Positions 1 to 8,853 of a DNA stretch of 64,000 nucleotides are shown here, piece by piece; the stretch's first letter is position 1; the number at the start of each line of letters is the position of its first letter. The translations under genes were made by a program, and so were the position numbers. The notes under the pieces were generated by a model, which saw only the letters and a list, made by a program, of their open reading frames with translations, made no database searches and was not told the origin of the DNA. The DNA is from an uncultured Eubacteriales bacterium (GTDB taxonomy: Bacteria > Bacillota > Clostridia > Lachnospirales > Lachnospiraceae). The stretch is taken from positions 62,001 to 126,000 of the forward strand of contig OMWV01000011.1 of NCBI GenBank assembly GCA_900314845.1, read 5' to 3'.

Positions 1-119
1 TGCAGGTTAAGCTGGGGGACAAGGTCATAGGGACAGGAGAAGGCCATTCCAAGCAGTCAGCCGGTCAGGAGGCAGCTTATCGCGCTATTCTCGCCCTGAC
101 AAAGGACAGCGAAAGGTAG
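1..119 (+). CDS. rnc: Ribonuclease III, C-terminal end (partial)
   Basis: This is the last 38 codons of a gene that begins outside the window; the reading frame starts at base 3 and stops with TAG at 117-119. The peptide has the end of a double-stranded RNA-binding domain, with the pattern GTGEGHSKQSAGQEAA, in which SK and QxAA are the RNA-contacting and helix-2 signature of RNase III. RNase III cuts rRNA precursors and structured mRNAs in the cytoplasm. The position directly before smc, with a 3-base gap, is the usual Firmicute order rnc-smc-ftsY, which supports the call. Only the dsRNA-binding tail is visible, so the catalytic domain cannot be assessed. Confidence 0.87.
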   Translation, partial: QVKLGDKVIGTGEGHSKQSAGQEAAYRAILALTKDSER

Positions 120-122
120 AGC

Positions 123-3100
123 ATGTATTTAAAAAGTATTGAAGTTCAGGGATTCAAGTCATTTGCCAATCGGCTTGTATTCGAATTCAATAAAGGCATC
201 ACGGGGATCGTCGGCCCCAACGGGAGCGGCAAGAGCAATATAGCTGACGCGGTAAGGTGGGTTCTGGGCGAGCAGAGCGCCAGGCAGCTCAGAGGCCAGA
301 AGATGGAAGACGTCATATTCGCAGGGACCCAGAACAGGAAACCCCTGGGATTTGCCTTTGTCAGCATCACGCTGGACAATTCCGACCACGCTCTGCCCAT
401 CAGTTATGACACGGTGACGGTTTCAAGGAGAGTCTTTCGGTCCGGGGAGAGTGAATACAAGATAAATGGTCATTCCTGCCGGCTGAGGGATATCCAGGAG
501 CTCTTTTTTGACACGGGGATCGGCAAGGAAGGCTACTCTATCATCGGCCAGGGCCAGATAGACCGCATCCTGAGCGGGAAACCGGAGGACAGAAGGGAGC
601 TTTTCGACGAGGCAGCAGGCATCGTCAAGTACAAAAAGAGAAAGGCTTATGCCCTCAAGGATCTGGAAGAGGAAGAACGCAATATCAGCCGGGCCCGGGA
701 TATCGCTCACGAGCTGGAGGTCCAGCTGGCCCCCTTAAGGGAGCAGAGCGAGAAGGCACGCAGCTTCCTCAAGCTGAGAGATGATCTGAAGCTCTACGAA
801 GCCAATATGTATATCGTCTCTTTTGATAAGCTGAAGAGCGATGGGGCGGATGTTGAGGATAAACTTCATATCATAGAGGCTCAGATCGAGGATACCCGCA
901 GCCAGTATGAGGCGATAAAGTCAAAATATACTCAGGTCGAAGCTCTGATGGAGGAGTACGACCGGAAGATAAACGCCCTCCAGGAGGAGGCGGGGGAGCG
1001 GGCTATCCGCCTGCAAAAGCTTGAGGGCAGCCGGGATCTGCTCACTTCAAGAAAAGAAAATCTGGCAGGAAGCATTTCCCAGGGGACGGGACGGCTGGGT
1101 GAGATCCGGAAAGGGATATCCGAAAAGGCAGCCCAGATTGAAAAGCTCAAAGCCGATCTCGAAAAATACACAGAGGAATATGAGACTTCATCGGCCCAGG
1201 GAGATAAGGGCGCCTCAGAGCTTGCGGATATTCGCGGAAAATCTCAGGCTCTGCGGGAAGAGATGGAGGCCTTAAGCGCCCGGGAGATGGATATCATGGG
1301 CCGGATATCCGGCCAGAAGAACAGACGGGAACATGTCAGGGCGCAGGATGAACAGGCAGCCCTGCGCCGATCTGAGCTTTCTTCCCGGCTGATCGCCCTG
1401 AAAAGCCAGACAAGCTCTGATACGGACCTGGCGGCTTCCTATCGGGAAGAAAGGGACCGGATAGAGGCTGACATAGAAAAGAATGAGACGGCAGGGGCAG
1501 ATCTGACCCGGCAGGCGGAAGATCTTGAGAAGGAATATTCAGGGTCTGCCGCAGCACTGGCAGAGCAGCAGAAGTCTTTCCACGAAGGATCTGCCCGCTA
1601 TAAGACTCTCAGGAACATCACAGAACGCTATGAAGGCTACTCCGGCAGCATCCGCCGCGTTATGGAGAATAAAGACCGGGAGAAGGGCCTCATAGGCCTG
1701 GTCTCAGATATCATAAAGGTAGACAGGGATTATGAGACTGCCATTGAGACTGCTCTGGGAGGAAGTATATCCAATATCGTAACGGAAGATGAGGATACTG
1801 CCAGGAGAATGATAGAATTTCTCAAGAAAAACCGTTACGGGCGCGCGACATTTCTTCCTCTCACAAGCATAAGAGGCAGGAAGGCCCAGGCATCAGAGGG
1901 CGTAAGGGGCGAGGCAGGCTTTATCGGCATGGGCGATGAGCTTGTGAAAACGGATGACAGATATAAAAATATCGCTTCTTTTCTTCTGGGCAGGATCTAC
2001 ATTGTAGACAATATGGATCACGCCCTGGCTATCGCCAGAAAATACCGTTATTCATTCCGCATTGTGACCCTGGGAGGTGAATCTCTGAACCCGGGCGGCT
2101 CCATATCCGGCGGCGCTTACAAAAAGACGGGAAATCTCCTGGCAAGGCACAGGGAGATGGATGAGCTTAAGGCCCATGTGGATCAGCTGTCCGGCCGGAT
2201 CCGGGAGCTGGCCAAAGGCCTGGAAGAGCTGGACGGGCGCAGACAGAAGATGGCCCGGGAGAGGCAGAAGATCCGCTCAGACCATGAGCAGCTCCTCCTG
2301 GGGAGGAATACTGTCCAGATGCAGCTCAGCCAGCTTGAGGGCAGGAACGCTGAGTCTGAGAAGACCATTGCGGACATAGAGAAAGAGCTGGCCCGCATGG
2401 AGTCGGACAAGAAGGAGAGAGGCGATATCCTGGCTGCTATAGACGGGCAGATAGATGATCTTGCCAGGCAGAAGGAAGAGACTTCCGGCAGGTCCGGCCA
2501 GGCTGGCCAGGAGCTGAAAAAACTCAGCCAGAGGGAGGAAGAGCTCAGCGCCAGGAATACAGAGCTTAAGATCCGCTATTCAAAGCTCAGGCAGCGGCTT
2601 GATTTTACAAAAGAGAATATAGAAAGAAACGAGAATGAGAAAAAGGCTCTGGCAGAGGAGATAGAAAATATCAACTCACAGATGGATCAGACCCGGAATC
2701 GGAGCCTGCAGCTGGAAGAGGAAGAAAAAGAGCTTCTGGCTCAGATCCAGGATTGCCAGAGAAGCATTTCCCGGGGAGATGAGGCCCTTAAGCAGGCTTT
2801 AGGCGAGAGAGACCGATGCAAGCAGGAGCACGGAAGCTTTTTTGACAGAAGAGAAGAGATATCCCAGACACTTGCCTCCCTTGACAGGGAACAGGTAAGG
2901 CTGACCACGCAGAAAGAGAAGATAGACGAGAGAAGAAGCAGCCTGAGCGATCATATGTGGGATGAGTACAAGCTGACATATGTCGGCGCGGGAGAGCTCA
3001 GGTCTGAACAGGTGCAGAACCTGCCCCTGGGCAGGATAAAAAAGCTTGTAGAAGATACCAGGAGATCTATGAGGGATCTGGGGGATGTCAATGTGGCTTC

Positions 3101-3689
3101 CATAGACCAGTATGAGGCGGTATCCGGCAGATATGAGACCATGAAGGCCCAGCTTGATGATCTGACAGCCGCGCGCGCAAAGCTGAATGGAATCATTGAC
3201 TCTCTCAACGCTTCCATGAAGAAGCAGTTTGCTGAAAAATTTGCTCTGATAGGCGAAAAGTTCGACCAGGTATTTTCCTCTCTTTTCGGAGGAGGAAAGG
3301 GAACGCTTTCCCTGACTGATCCGGATGATCTGCTGGGCAGCGGCATCATCATAACGGCACAGCCTCCCGGCAAGAAGCTGCAGAACATGATGCAGCTTTC
3401 GGGCGGTGAGAAGGCTCTGACCGCTATCGCCCTTCTTTTTGCCATCCAGTATCTGAAACCCTCGCCCTTCTGTCTTCTCGATGAGATAGAGGCGGCGCTG
3501 GATGATGCGAATGTGAAACGTTTTGCCGAGTACCTGGGAAATCTTACGAAGGATACTCAGTTTATCGTGATCACTCACAGGCGGGGCACTATGAAGGCGG
3601 CAGATGTGCTATATGGCATTACCATGCAGGAAAAGGGCGTTTCTGCTATGGTTTCTGTAAATCTGATAGAAAATCAGCTCAGCAGGTAG
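123..3689 (+). CDS. smc: Chromosome segregation protein SMC
   Basis: ATPase of the condensin-like SMC-ScpAB complex, which organises and separates the nucleoid. The 1188-residue product has the full SMC plan. An N-terminal head carries Walker A GPNGSGKSN at residues 31-39. Next come a long coiled coil, a hinge around residues 520-640 (GLVSDIIKV to the GGSISGG region), a second coiled coil, and a C-terminal head with the ABC signature LSGGEKALTAIAL and Walker B CLLDEIEAALDD. Length is typical of bacterial SMC. ATG at 123 follows the rnc stop by 3 bases, with a modest GAAAGG ribosome site inside rnc, so translational coupling to rnc is likely. ftsY follows after 19 bases. No substitutions are seen in the ATPase motifs. 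Confidence 0.98.
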   Translation: MYLKSIEVQGFKSFANRLVFEFNKGITGIVGPNGSGKSNIADAVRWVLGEQSARQLRGQKMEDVIFAGTQNRKPLGFAFVSITLDNSDHALPISYDTVTVSRRVFRSGESEYKINGHSCRLRDIQELFFDTGIGKEGYSIIGQGQIDRILSGKPEDRRELFDEAAGIVKYKKRKAYALKDLEEEERNISRARDIAHELEVQLAPLREQSEKARSFLKLRDDLKLYEANMYIVSFDKLKSDGADVEDKLHIIEAQIEDTRSQYEAIKSKYTQVEALMEEYDRKINALQEEAGERAIRLQKLEGSRDLLTSRKENLAGSISQGTGRLGEIRKGISEKAAQIEKLKADLEKYTEEYETSSAQGDKGASELADIRGKSQALREEMEALSAREMDIMGRISGQKNRREHVRAQDEQAALRRSELSSRLIALKSQTSSDTDLAASYREERDRIEADIEKNETAGADLTRQAEDLEKEYSGSAAALAEQQKSFHEGSARYKTLRNITERYEGYSGSIRRVMENKDREKGLIGLVSDIIKVDRDYETAIETALGGSISNIVTEDEDTARRMIEFLKKNRYGRATFLPLTSIRGRKAQASEGVRGEAGFIGMGDELVKTDDRYKNIASFLLGRIYIVDNMDHALAIARKYRYSFRIVTLGGESLNPGGSISGGAYKKTGNLLARHREMDELKAHVDQLSGRIRELAKGLEELDGRRQKMARERQKIRSDHEQLLLGRNTVQMQLSQLEGRNAESEKTIADIEKELARMESDKKERGDILAAIDGQIDDLARQKEETSGRSGQAGQELKKLSQREEELSARNTELKIRYSKLRQRLDFTKENIERNENEKKALAEEIENINSQMDQTRNRSLQLEEEEKELLAQIQDCQRSISRGDEALKQALGERDRCKQEHGSFFDRREEISQTLASLDREQVRLTTQKEKIDERRSSLSDHMWDEYKLTYVGAGELRSEQVQNLPLGRIKKLVEDTRRSMRDLGDVNVASIDQYEAVSGRYETMKAQLDDLTAARAKLNGIIDSLNASMKKQFAEKFALIGEKFDQVFSSLFGGGKGTLSLTDPDDLLGSGIIITAQPPGKKLQNMMQLSGGEKALTAIALLFAIQYLKPSPFCLLDEIEAALDDANVKRFAEYLGNLTKDTQFIVITHRRGTMKAADVLYGITMQEKGVSAMVSVNLIENQLSR

Positions 3690-3708
3690 GCTGGGCAGGG
3701 AGGTAAAA

Positions 3709-4656
3709 ATGGCACAAGAAAAGAAAGGATTTTTCTCCAGACTTGTTGCCGGTCTTTCCAAGACCAGGAACAGCATAAAGTCCGGATTTGACAGAGTCTT
3801 CTCCGGATTTTCCAGCATAGATGATGATTTTTATGATGAGCTGGAGGAAGTGCTCATCATGGCTGACATCGGCGTCGTGACGACGGAAGCTATCATAGAC
3901 GACCTGCGGGAAAAAGTAAAAGAAGAGCACATAAAAAAGCCGGAGGACTGCCGGCAGTTCCTCATAGACAGCATAAAAGAGCGGATGAAAGTAGATGGGG
4001 ATGCCTATGATTTTGAAAATACCCGGTCTGTTGTCCTTGTCATTGGGGTGAACGGGGTCGGCAAGACTACCACCATAGGCAAGCTGGCCTCAAAATACAG
4101 GTCAGAGGGCAAAAAAGTTCTTCTGGCAGCCGCGGATACCTTCAGGGCAGCGGCCATAGAGCAGCTGACGGAATGGGCACAGAGAGCTCATGTAGACATC
4201 ATATCCGGTCAGGAGGGCTCGGATCCCGCAGCTGTAATATACGACGCCATCGCGGCGTCAAAAGCCAGGGGAGCGGATATTCTCCTGTGCGATACGGCCG
4301 GAAGACTTCATAATAAGAAGAATCTGATGAATGAGCTGGGCAAGATCAGCCGGATCATAGACCGCGAGTATCCGGAGGCAAAGAGGGAAAATCTGATCGT
4401 TCTGGACGGAACGACCGGTCAGAATGCTCTGGTACAGGCCAGACAGTTCAAGGAAGCGGCAGATATCACAGGCATCATCCTGACAAAGCTGGACGGAACC
4501 GCAAAAGGCGGCATAGCCATTGCCATCCAGTCTGAGCTGGGCGTTCCGGTCAAATATATCGGAGTCGGAGAGCAGGTAGACGATCTGCAGCGCTTTGATC
4601 CGGATTCCTATGTGGACGCCCTTTTCGCGCCGCTGGAAGAGGAAACGGATTCCTGA
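3709..4656 (+). CDS. ftsY: Signal recognition particle receptor FtsY
   Basis: SRP-family GTPase that docks the SRP-ribosome complex at the membrane so that membrane proteins are inserted co-translationally. The 315 residues contain the helical N domain (about 1-105) and the GTPase G domain with G1 GVNGVGKTTTIGKLA, the DTFRAAAIEQL element, G3 DTAGR and G4 TKLDG. The acidic N-terminal extension of E. coli FtsY is absent, as is normal in Firmicutes. The ribosome site GGGAGG sits just before ATG 3709. The gene ends 7 bases from the convergent gene that ends at 4664, and a 10-base palindrome (ATAAGCTTAT) lies in the junction. Its partner Ffh is encoded at 9234, separated here by a minus-strand block. 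Confidence 0.97.
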   Translation: MAQEKKGFFSRLVAGLSKTRNSIKSGFDRVFSGFSSIDDDFYDELEEVLIMADIGVVTTEAIIDDLREKVKEEHIKKPEDCRQFLIDSIKERMKVDGDAYDFENTRSVVLVIGVNGVGKTTTIGKLASKYRSEGKKVLLAAADTFRAAAIEQLTEWAQRAHVDIISGQEGSDPAAVIYDAIAASKARGADILLCDTAGRLHNKKNLMNELGKISRIIDREYPEAKRENLIVLDGTTGQNALVQARQFKEAADITGIILTKLDGTAKGGIAIAIQSELGVPVKYIGVGEQVDDLQRFDPDSYVDALFAPLEEETDS

Positions 4657-4663
4657 GATAAGC

Positions 4664-5455
4664 TTATTTTGTCTTGTACTGCCTTTTATAACCAAAGTTA
4701 TGTTCTGCCGCGTAATCGTAAAAACAGACCTGGGCTGTGTGCAGACAGGCTGACCCTATGCAGCCGAGCGCGAGCAGAGCAGTCCCGGGGGCACCCATTG
4801 TATTGGTGATGCCGACGACGTTATAGACTGCATTTACGATGAAATCTTCTGTCACTGTAAATTTTCCGGATTCCAGCAGTACGGACGGAAGGTATAAGAT
4901 TATGTAGAGAGGGACAAAGCAGACACAGAGCAGTACGTACTGCACCAGGTTCGTTCGCATCAGATCCCAGCCATGCATCATGCTGTAGAGCACATTTTTT
5001 GAGGGATCATCCGTCATAGCGATATAACAGATGCTGTACCAGCTCTTGACAAATAGAAAGAAGAGGGCGACAATGATAAGCCCGTGATAGCCGTACATAT
5101 ACCTGGTCACATAATTCAGAAGGCAGACGGCAAGAATGTTGAGCAGGATCGAGTTGATCATGACCCCTGCTTTTGAGAAGCCGAAGTACATATCCTTCAG
5201 GGATGCCTTAAGCCCTCTCTTCAGATTGAGAATGATATGGAATACGCTGATCTTCAGCGGTCCGGAGACAATGTAACTGTAAACTTCTGTGCGCCGTAGG
5301 ATATCATTTCCGGCTCCAAATGCTTTTGCTGTTAACATGGGAGCCATGCAGATAAGGAAGCTGATTAGTTCTGCCAGCAATAATCTTGATGTATTTTTCT
5401 TTAGAGTAGTTTCTGCTGAGTATAAAATATAGCCTGCTGCATCCTTATTCTGCAT
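4664..5455 (-). CDS. Integral membrane protein, DUF975-like
   Basis: A 263-residue protein with about five or six hydrophobic segments: residues about 25-45, 95-115, 120-140, 170-190 and 225-245 stand out. The hydrophilic N-terminus is rich in Lys and Asn. The overall pattern, including the C-terminal segment ending in FYDYAAEH, resembles the DUF975 group of Firmicute membrane proteins. No enzymatic or transport motif is visible, so no function is claimed. The start ATG at 5455 is preceded by GGGGAG. It reads opposite to ftsY and its stop is 7 bases from the ftsY stop. It lies 66 bases downstream of the permease gene on the same strand and could be read through from it. Confidence 0.6.
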   Translation of the reverse strand: MQNKDAAGYILYSAETTLKKNTSRLLLAELISFLICMAPMLTAKAFGAGNDILRRTEVYSYIVSGPLKISVFHIILNLKRGLKASLKDMYFGFSKAGVMINSILLNILAVCLLNYVTRYMYGYHGLIIVALFFLFVKSWYSICYIAMTDDPSKNVLYSMMHGWDLMRTNLVQYVLLCVCFVPLYIILYLPSVLLESGKFTVTEDFIVNAVYNVVGITNTMGAPGTALLALGCIGSACLHTAQVCFYDYAAEHNFGYKRQYKTK

Positions 5456-5521
5456 GTTATCGCTCCCCTGCTGCTTATAGAAAATTTCTTTAAGCCTTTC
5501 GTTAAATTTCCCGGATCTGTG

Positions 5522-6835
5522 TCAGAATCCGATGTTGCATAGAGGTATGGTCACCAGGAATACCGTCAGTAGTGGAATGACCAGCTGAGTGATGGCTATA
5601 TCGAAGTAGGCACTCTTGTGATCCATATGAGTCAGCGCGAAGATTGTGATCTGACCGCCCTGATGAGGAAGGGTATCAAGCGTTCCTGCTGCGATAGTGG
5701 ATATTCTGTGGACATACTCAAGATTGACCCCCAGGTCAATGAATGTCTGTTTGAGGGCATCGAAAGCGATTCCCATGCCGCCTGATGCCGATCCGCACAT
5801 GCCGGCGCAAAGAGCAACGGCGATGGCTACGAACATGTAAGGACTGATGTTGAGGTGAAGGATCCAGTCAACAACCTTTGTGAAGCCGGGTGTTGCCTTT
5901 GCAACACCGCCGAATCCTACTACGATCGCCGTGTTCATGAGAGCACCGATCGCATCTGTACCGCCCTTGTTTGCTGCTGCGATATAATCCTTAAGACTGC
6001 CCATGGAGGGTTTGAAAAGGACACAGGCAGCAAGGATTCCAAAGAATACAGCTGCCTCTACCGGGATCTTGAATCCGTTAAAGAGGATGAGGATGACAGC
6101 GATAGGTATGAAGGCAATGACAACGTTGGGCATCTTTTCATCTTCTTTGGGCACGAAATAAGCCTTTTCAGCCTCAGGAAGAGGAGGAAGATCAGGGTCA
6201 TCAAATACAAGGCCTTTCTTCCTTAAAGCCCGCTCCCTGTATTCGAACCAGAGAATGATGAGGACTGCTTCAACGATGACGGAAACGATACCGACGCGAA
6301 GAGCTGCAGTTGCCGGCGTCCCCAGCGATTTCATGGCTACAACGTTCTGGACAGAAGGAGAACCGGGAGCGATCATGGAGATCGTCCAGCACCCTGCTGT
6401 GATGGCTGCCGGGATCAGTTTTCTGGACATATTGTTCTCATGCCACAGCTGCAGGCAGATGGGATACATTACGAAGTAGACAACGAAACCGGAAATACCG
6501 CCGTATGTGAGAAGGGAAACAACGATGAAGATCAGCACACAGATGTGTTTTCCCTTTGTCAATTTTGAGAGGAACAGGGCGATACTCTTTGCTGCGTTTG
6601 ATTTCTCGTAAACCGCGGAAAAAAGCGCACCAAGGAAGAAAATGAAGGTATAGTTGGCAACATAGCTGGCTGCCGAATCCATGAAAGGCCCCAGAATGGT
6701 ATCGAGTACCGGCAGGCCGGCCAGGATGCAGGTCACCAGTGCCACGATCGCTGCCAGAGGCATAGCGCTGACTCGCATGAAGGCCAACACGGTGAATAAG
6801 GCCAGCGCGATGACTAATACTAGAACGTCATACAT
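5522..6835 (-). CDS. GntP-family carboxylate permease
   Basis: A 437-residue polytopic membrane protein with roughly twelve hydrophobic segments. It has family features of the GntP (gluconate / hydroxybutyrate) permeases: an N-terminal VLVLVIALALF helix, a glycine-rich CGSASGGMG loop near residue 350 and the C-terminal LPHQGGQ motif near residue 390. These proteins import organic acids with protons. The substrate cannot be read from sequence. The gene 25 bases upstream in the same operon encodes a CoA-transferase, which suggests a short-chain or hydroxy acid that is then activated to its CoA ester; that link is inference. A citrate-type transporter is the main alternative. The ribosome site precedes ATG 6835 (AGAGAGAATATT). 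Confidence 0.8.
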   Translation of the reverse strand: MYDVLVLVIALALFTVLAFMRVSAMPLAAIVALVTCILAGLPVLDTILGPFMDSAASYVANYTFIFFLGALFSAVYEKSNAAKSIALFLSKLTKGKHICVLIFIVVSLLTYGGISGFVVYFVMYPICLQLWHENNMSRKLIPAAITAGCWTISMIAPGSPSVQNVVAMKSLGTPATAALRVGIVSVIVEAVLIILWFEYRERALRKKGLVFDDPDLPPLPEAEKAYFVPKEDEKMPNVVIAFIPIAVILILFNGFKIPVEAAVFFGILAACVLFKPSMGSLKDYIAAANKGGTDAIGALMNTAIVVGFGGVAKATPGFTKVVDWILHLNISPYMFVAIAVALCAGMCGSASGGMGIAFDALKQTFIDLGVNLEYVHRISTIAAGTLDTLPHQGGQITIFALTHMDHKSAYFDIAITQLVIPLLTVFLVTIPLCNIGF

Positions 6836-6860
6836 AATATTCTCTCTTTCTTAATTTTAT

Positions 6861-8429
6861 TTATTTTTCTTTGAGGACAAGGCCCATGGGTTCATCTCTG
6901 AAGATCCTTGCATCCATAAGCTTGAGATCCTCGGATATGATCGGCTTGAACTCCATGTGAGCCAGGATATCTTTCTCAAGATCGACACCGGGCGCAATCT
7001 CAACAAGTTTAAGCCCTTCCGGCGTAAGCTCGAAGACAGCCCTCTCGGATATGTATTTTACAGTCTGACCGGTTTCTCTTGCATAGTCACCGGAGAAGGT
7101 AACCTGTTCGATATTGTTTACATATTTCATCTTAGGTCCATCCTTGCGGATGACAAGTTTTCCGTCCTCAACGGCAATATCTGATTTTCCTGCTGTAAAT
7201 GTACCTGCATAGGCAACAGCCTTCGCATTCTGGGTAATGTTGATGAAACCGCCGGGTCCGACGACTCTGCCAGCGAATTTCGATACATTGACATCGCCGT
7301 TGGGTCCGATTTCAGCCGCGCCCAGGAAGGCGCTGTCGATACCGCCGCCGTCATAGATATCGAAGATATCGGGCATCTTTACGATGGCTTCGGGGTTGAT
7401 GCTGCCGCCCAGAGAGAGTCCGCCGAGGGAAACTCCGCCGAGAACGCCTGACTCTATGGAAAGAGTGATCTGGTCGGAAACGCCTTCCTCTCCGACGATC
7501 TGCCCAACGATATCAGGAACGCCGGACCCCAGGTTTACCAGAGTGCCCTTGACAAGCTCAAGAGCGCATCTGCGCGCTATGATCTTGCGGAGATTGAAGG
7601 GCGCGGGGGTGATTTCGTTTACAGGGATCTTTTCCTCGCCGTACATTTCCGGGCGGTTCCCCTCGTAGTCCATGCACTGCTTTGAGTAAGCCGGGTCGCC
7701 GACAACCACGTAATCGACCATGAATTTATGGATATTTGTCTGCCAGCCCTTAAGGCTGCCGCTCTGTACGACGCGCTCAACCTCTACGACAACGATGCCT
7801 CCGCTGTTGTGGGCTGCCGATGCCATCTCCAGCTGCTCTGTGACGCAGGCCTCGCCGGTAAGGGAAATATTTCCGTCCTCATCGGCGACAACACCCTTTA
7901 CGAAGCAGATGTCGATGGGGAAGGATTTGTAGAGAAGATAATCCTTGCCGTCTACCTGGTGGAGCTCGACGATATCGTATCCTCCGTCTATTGCTGCCTG
8001 GTTGGACTTGCATCCTTCCAGCCTGGGATCACAGAATGTCTTAAGACCTACCTGGGTGAGGACTCCGGGCTTTTTGCCCGCGATCGCCCTGGTAAGGTGG
8101 GAGGCAACGCCCTGGGGAAGAAGGAAACCCTCTGCCTGGTTGGATGAGATCAGGGCATTGATCCTGGGCTCCATTCCCAGATGTCCGCCGATAAGACGCT
8201 TGATAAGGCCGGGCTCGCCGAAGTGGTTTGCGCCGCCTTCTGCCTTGTCGCCGCATGCGGCGACATGAAAGAGGGTGAGATCCCTGGGAGATTTTGTATC
8301 CAGATATCTTTTCTGGATAGCTCTTAAACATGTTTCGGGTATGCCATAGGTGATAAAGCCGCCGATGCCGACTGTCATATTGTCTTTTATGAGTCCGGCA
8401 GCTTCCTGTGCAGTAATGAACTGTGCCAT
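6861..8429 (-). CDS. Acyl-CoA:acetate (propionate-type) CoA-transferase
   Basis: Family I CoA-transferase of the fused alpha-beta type (YdiF / propionate CoA-transferase group), 522 residues, the usual length. It moves CoA between acetyl-CoA and another carboxylic acid through a glutamyl-CoA thioester. The N-terminal half carries GIGGFITYGIPE; the C-terminal half carries the catalytic motif SIESGVLGG, making Glu326 the likely nucleophile, followed by the family segments FYDGGG-like IYDGGGIDSAFLG and GGFINITQNAK. It is the first gene of a two-gene operon with the permease at 5522. The ribosome site is AAGGAGTTGATCTA before ATG 8429. A candidate sigma-54 promoter lies about 100 bases upstream. 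The exact acyl substrate is not determinable from sequence. Confidence 0.92.
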   Translation of the reverse strand: MAQFITAQEAAGLIKDNMTVGIGGFITYGIPETCLRAIQKRYLDTKSPRDLTLFHVAACGDKAEGGANHFGEPGLIKRLIGGHLGMEPRINALISSNQAEGFLLPQGVASHLTRAIAGKKPGVLTQVGLKTFCDPRLEGCKSNQAAIDGGYDIVELHQVDGKDYLLYKSFPIDICFVKGVVADEDGNISLTGEACVTEQLEMASAAHNSGGIVVVEVERVVQSGSLKGWQTNIHKFMVDYVVVGDPAYSKQCMDYEGNRPEMYGEEKIPVNEITPAPFNLRKIIARRCALELVKGTLVNLGSGVPDIVGQIVGEEGVSDQITLSIESGVLGGVSLGGLSLGGSINPEAIVKMPDIFDIYDGGGIDSAFLGAAEIGPNGDVNVSKFAGRVVGPGGFINITQNAKAVAYAGTFTAGKSDIAVEDGKLVIRKDGPKMKYVNNIEQVTFSGDYARETGQTVKYISERAVFELTPEGLKLVEIAPGVDLEKDILAHMEFKPIISEDLKLMDARIFRDEPMGLVLKEK

Positions 8430-8523
8430 TAGATCAACTCCTTAAATAAATTATACTGTCAACTTGCTGCTTCTCGAGATGTTGTGGCTGCAGTACTGCT
8501 TGATCAATTTCAACTCTATTCCA

Positions 8524-8541
8524 TAGCAACGGGCATGCCAA
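8524..8541 (-). promoter_or_regulatory. Candidate sigma-54 (-24/-12) promoter of the CoA-transferase operon
   Basis: On the minus strand the sequence TTGGCATGCCCGTTGCTA reads as a -24/-12 promoter. The invariant GG (8539-8538) and GC (8527-8526) are separated by exactly 10 bases, and the flanks match the known TGGCAC-N5-TTGC pattern closely. Transcription would begin near 8514, giving a leader of about 85 bases before ATG 8429. A sigma-54 promoter needs an enhancer-binding activator; none is encoded in the window. Confidence 0.65.
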
Positions 8542-8597
8542 AAAAAGAAAATCATTCAAAGTGACAGAAGAAAATCAGATATTTATTGCGTAAAATG

Positions 8598-8622
8598 CAC
8601 AAATATTGGGCAGCCATTTGTG
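8598..8622. promoter_or_regulatory. Inverted repeat, candidate enhancer site for a sigma-54 activator
   Basis: CACAAAT (8598-8604) and ATTTGTG (8616-8622) form a perfect 7-base dyad with an 11-base spacer. The centre is about 97 bases upstream of the predicted sigma-54 start. That distance and the dyad form are usual for binding sites of bacterial enhancer-binding proteins. The role is inferred from position only. Confidence 0.45.
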
Positions 8623-8784
8623 ACGGACACAGGGATGGATCAGAACATGCCGAGGCGGATCTTTTTGAAAAACAGTGCAGATGACGCAACATATGCTGCC
8701 GAAATGCATCAAATCTATAGATGAGATGTCTGCCTCATGCAGCCGGCTGTTTTTTGAAAAGTGCAGGGCAGGGGGAAAATACTG

Positions 8785-8813
8785 TTGACAAAGGCAGGTT
8801 TGTGAGATAGAAT
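8785..8813 (+). promoter_or_regulatory. Sigma-A promoter for ylxM-ffh
   Basis: TTGACA (8785-8790), a 17-base spacer and TAGAAT (8808-8813). The -35 is consensus and the -10 differs at one base. Transcription should start near 8820, inside the inverted repeat described next. Confidence 0.85.
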
Positions 8814-8847
8814 ACCACCTGTAAAGCAAAAATACTTTACAGGTGGT
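8814..8847 (+). promoter_or_regulatory. Perfect 13-base inverted repeat covering the ylxM start and ribosome site
   Basis: ACCACCTGTAAAG (8814-8826) and CTTTACAGGTGGT (8835-8847) are exact reverse complements with an 8-base A-rich loop, followed by GATTTTTT. The left arm abuts the -10 box and spans the expected transcription start. The right arm contains AGGTGG, the ribosome site of ylxM. It could act as a DNA operator, as an RNA hairpin hiding the ribosome site, or, with the T run, as a weak attenuator. Which one applies cannot be decided from sequence. Confidence 0.7.
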
Positions 8848-8853
8848 GATTTT

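Larger units (their letters stand above)
8430..8853. other. Divergent regulatory region between CoA-transferase and ylxM
   Basis: A 424-base gap without a convincing gene. On the minus strand it holds a candidate sigma-54 promoter (8524-8541) and an upstream dyad (8598-8622); there is also a TATAAT on the minus strand at 8455-8450 with no matching -35 element. The plus-strand end holds a good sigma-A promoter (8785-8813) and a perfect 13-base inverted repeat (8814-8847) for ylxM. A 10-base palindrome, ATCTATAGAT, lies near 8708. The stretch 8623-8784 is otherwise unexplained and could hold further regulator sites. Confidence 0.7.
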
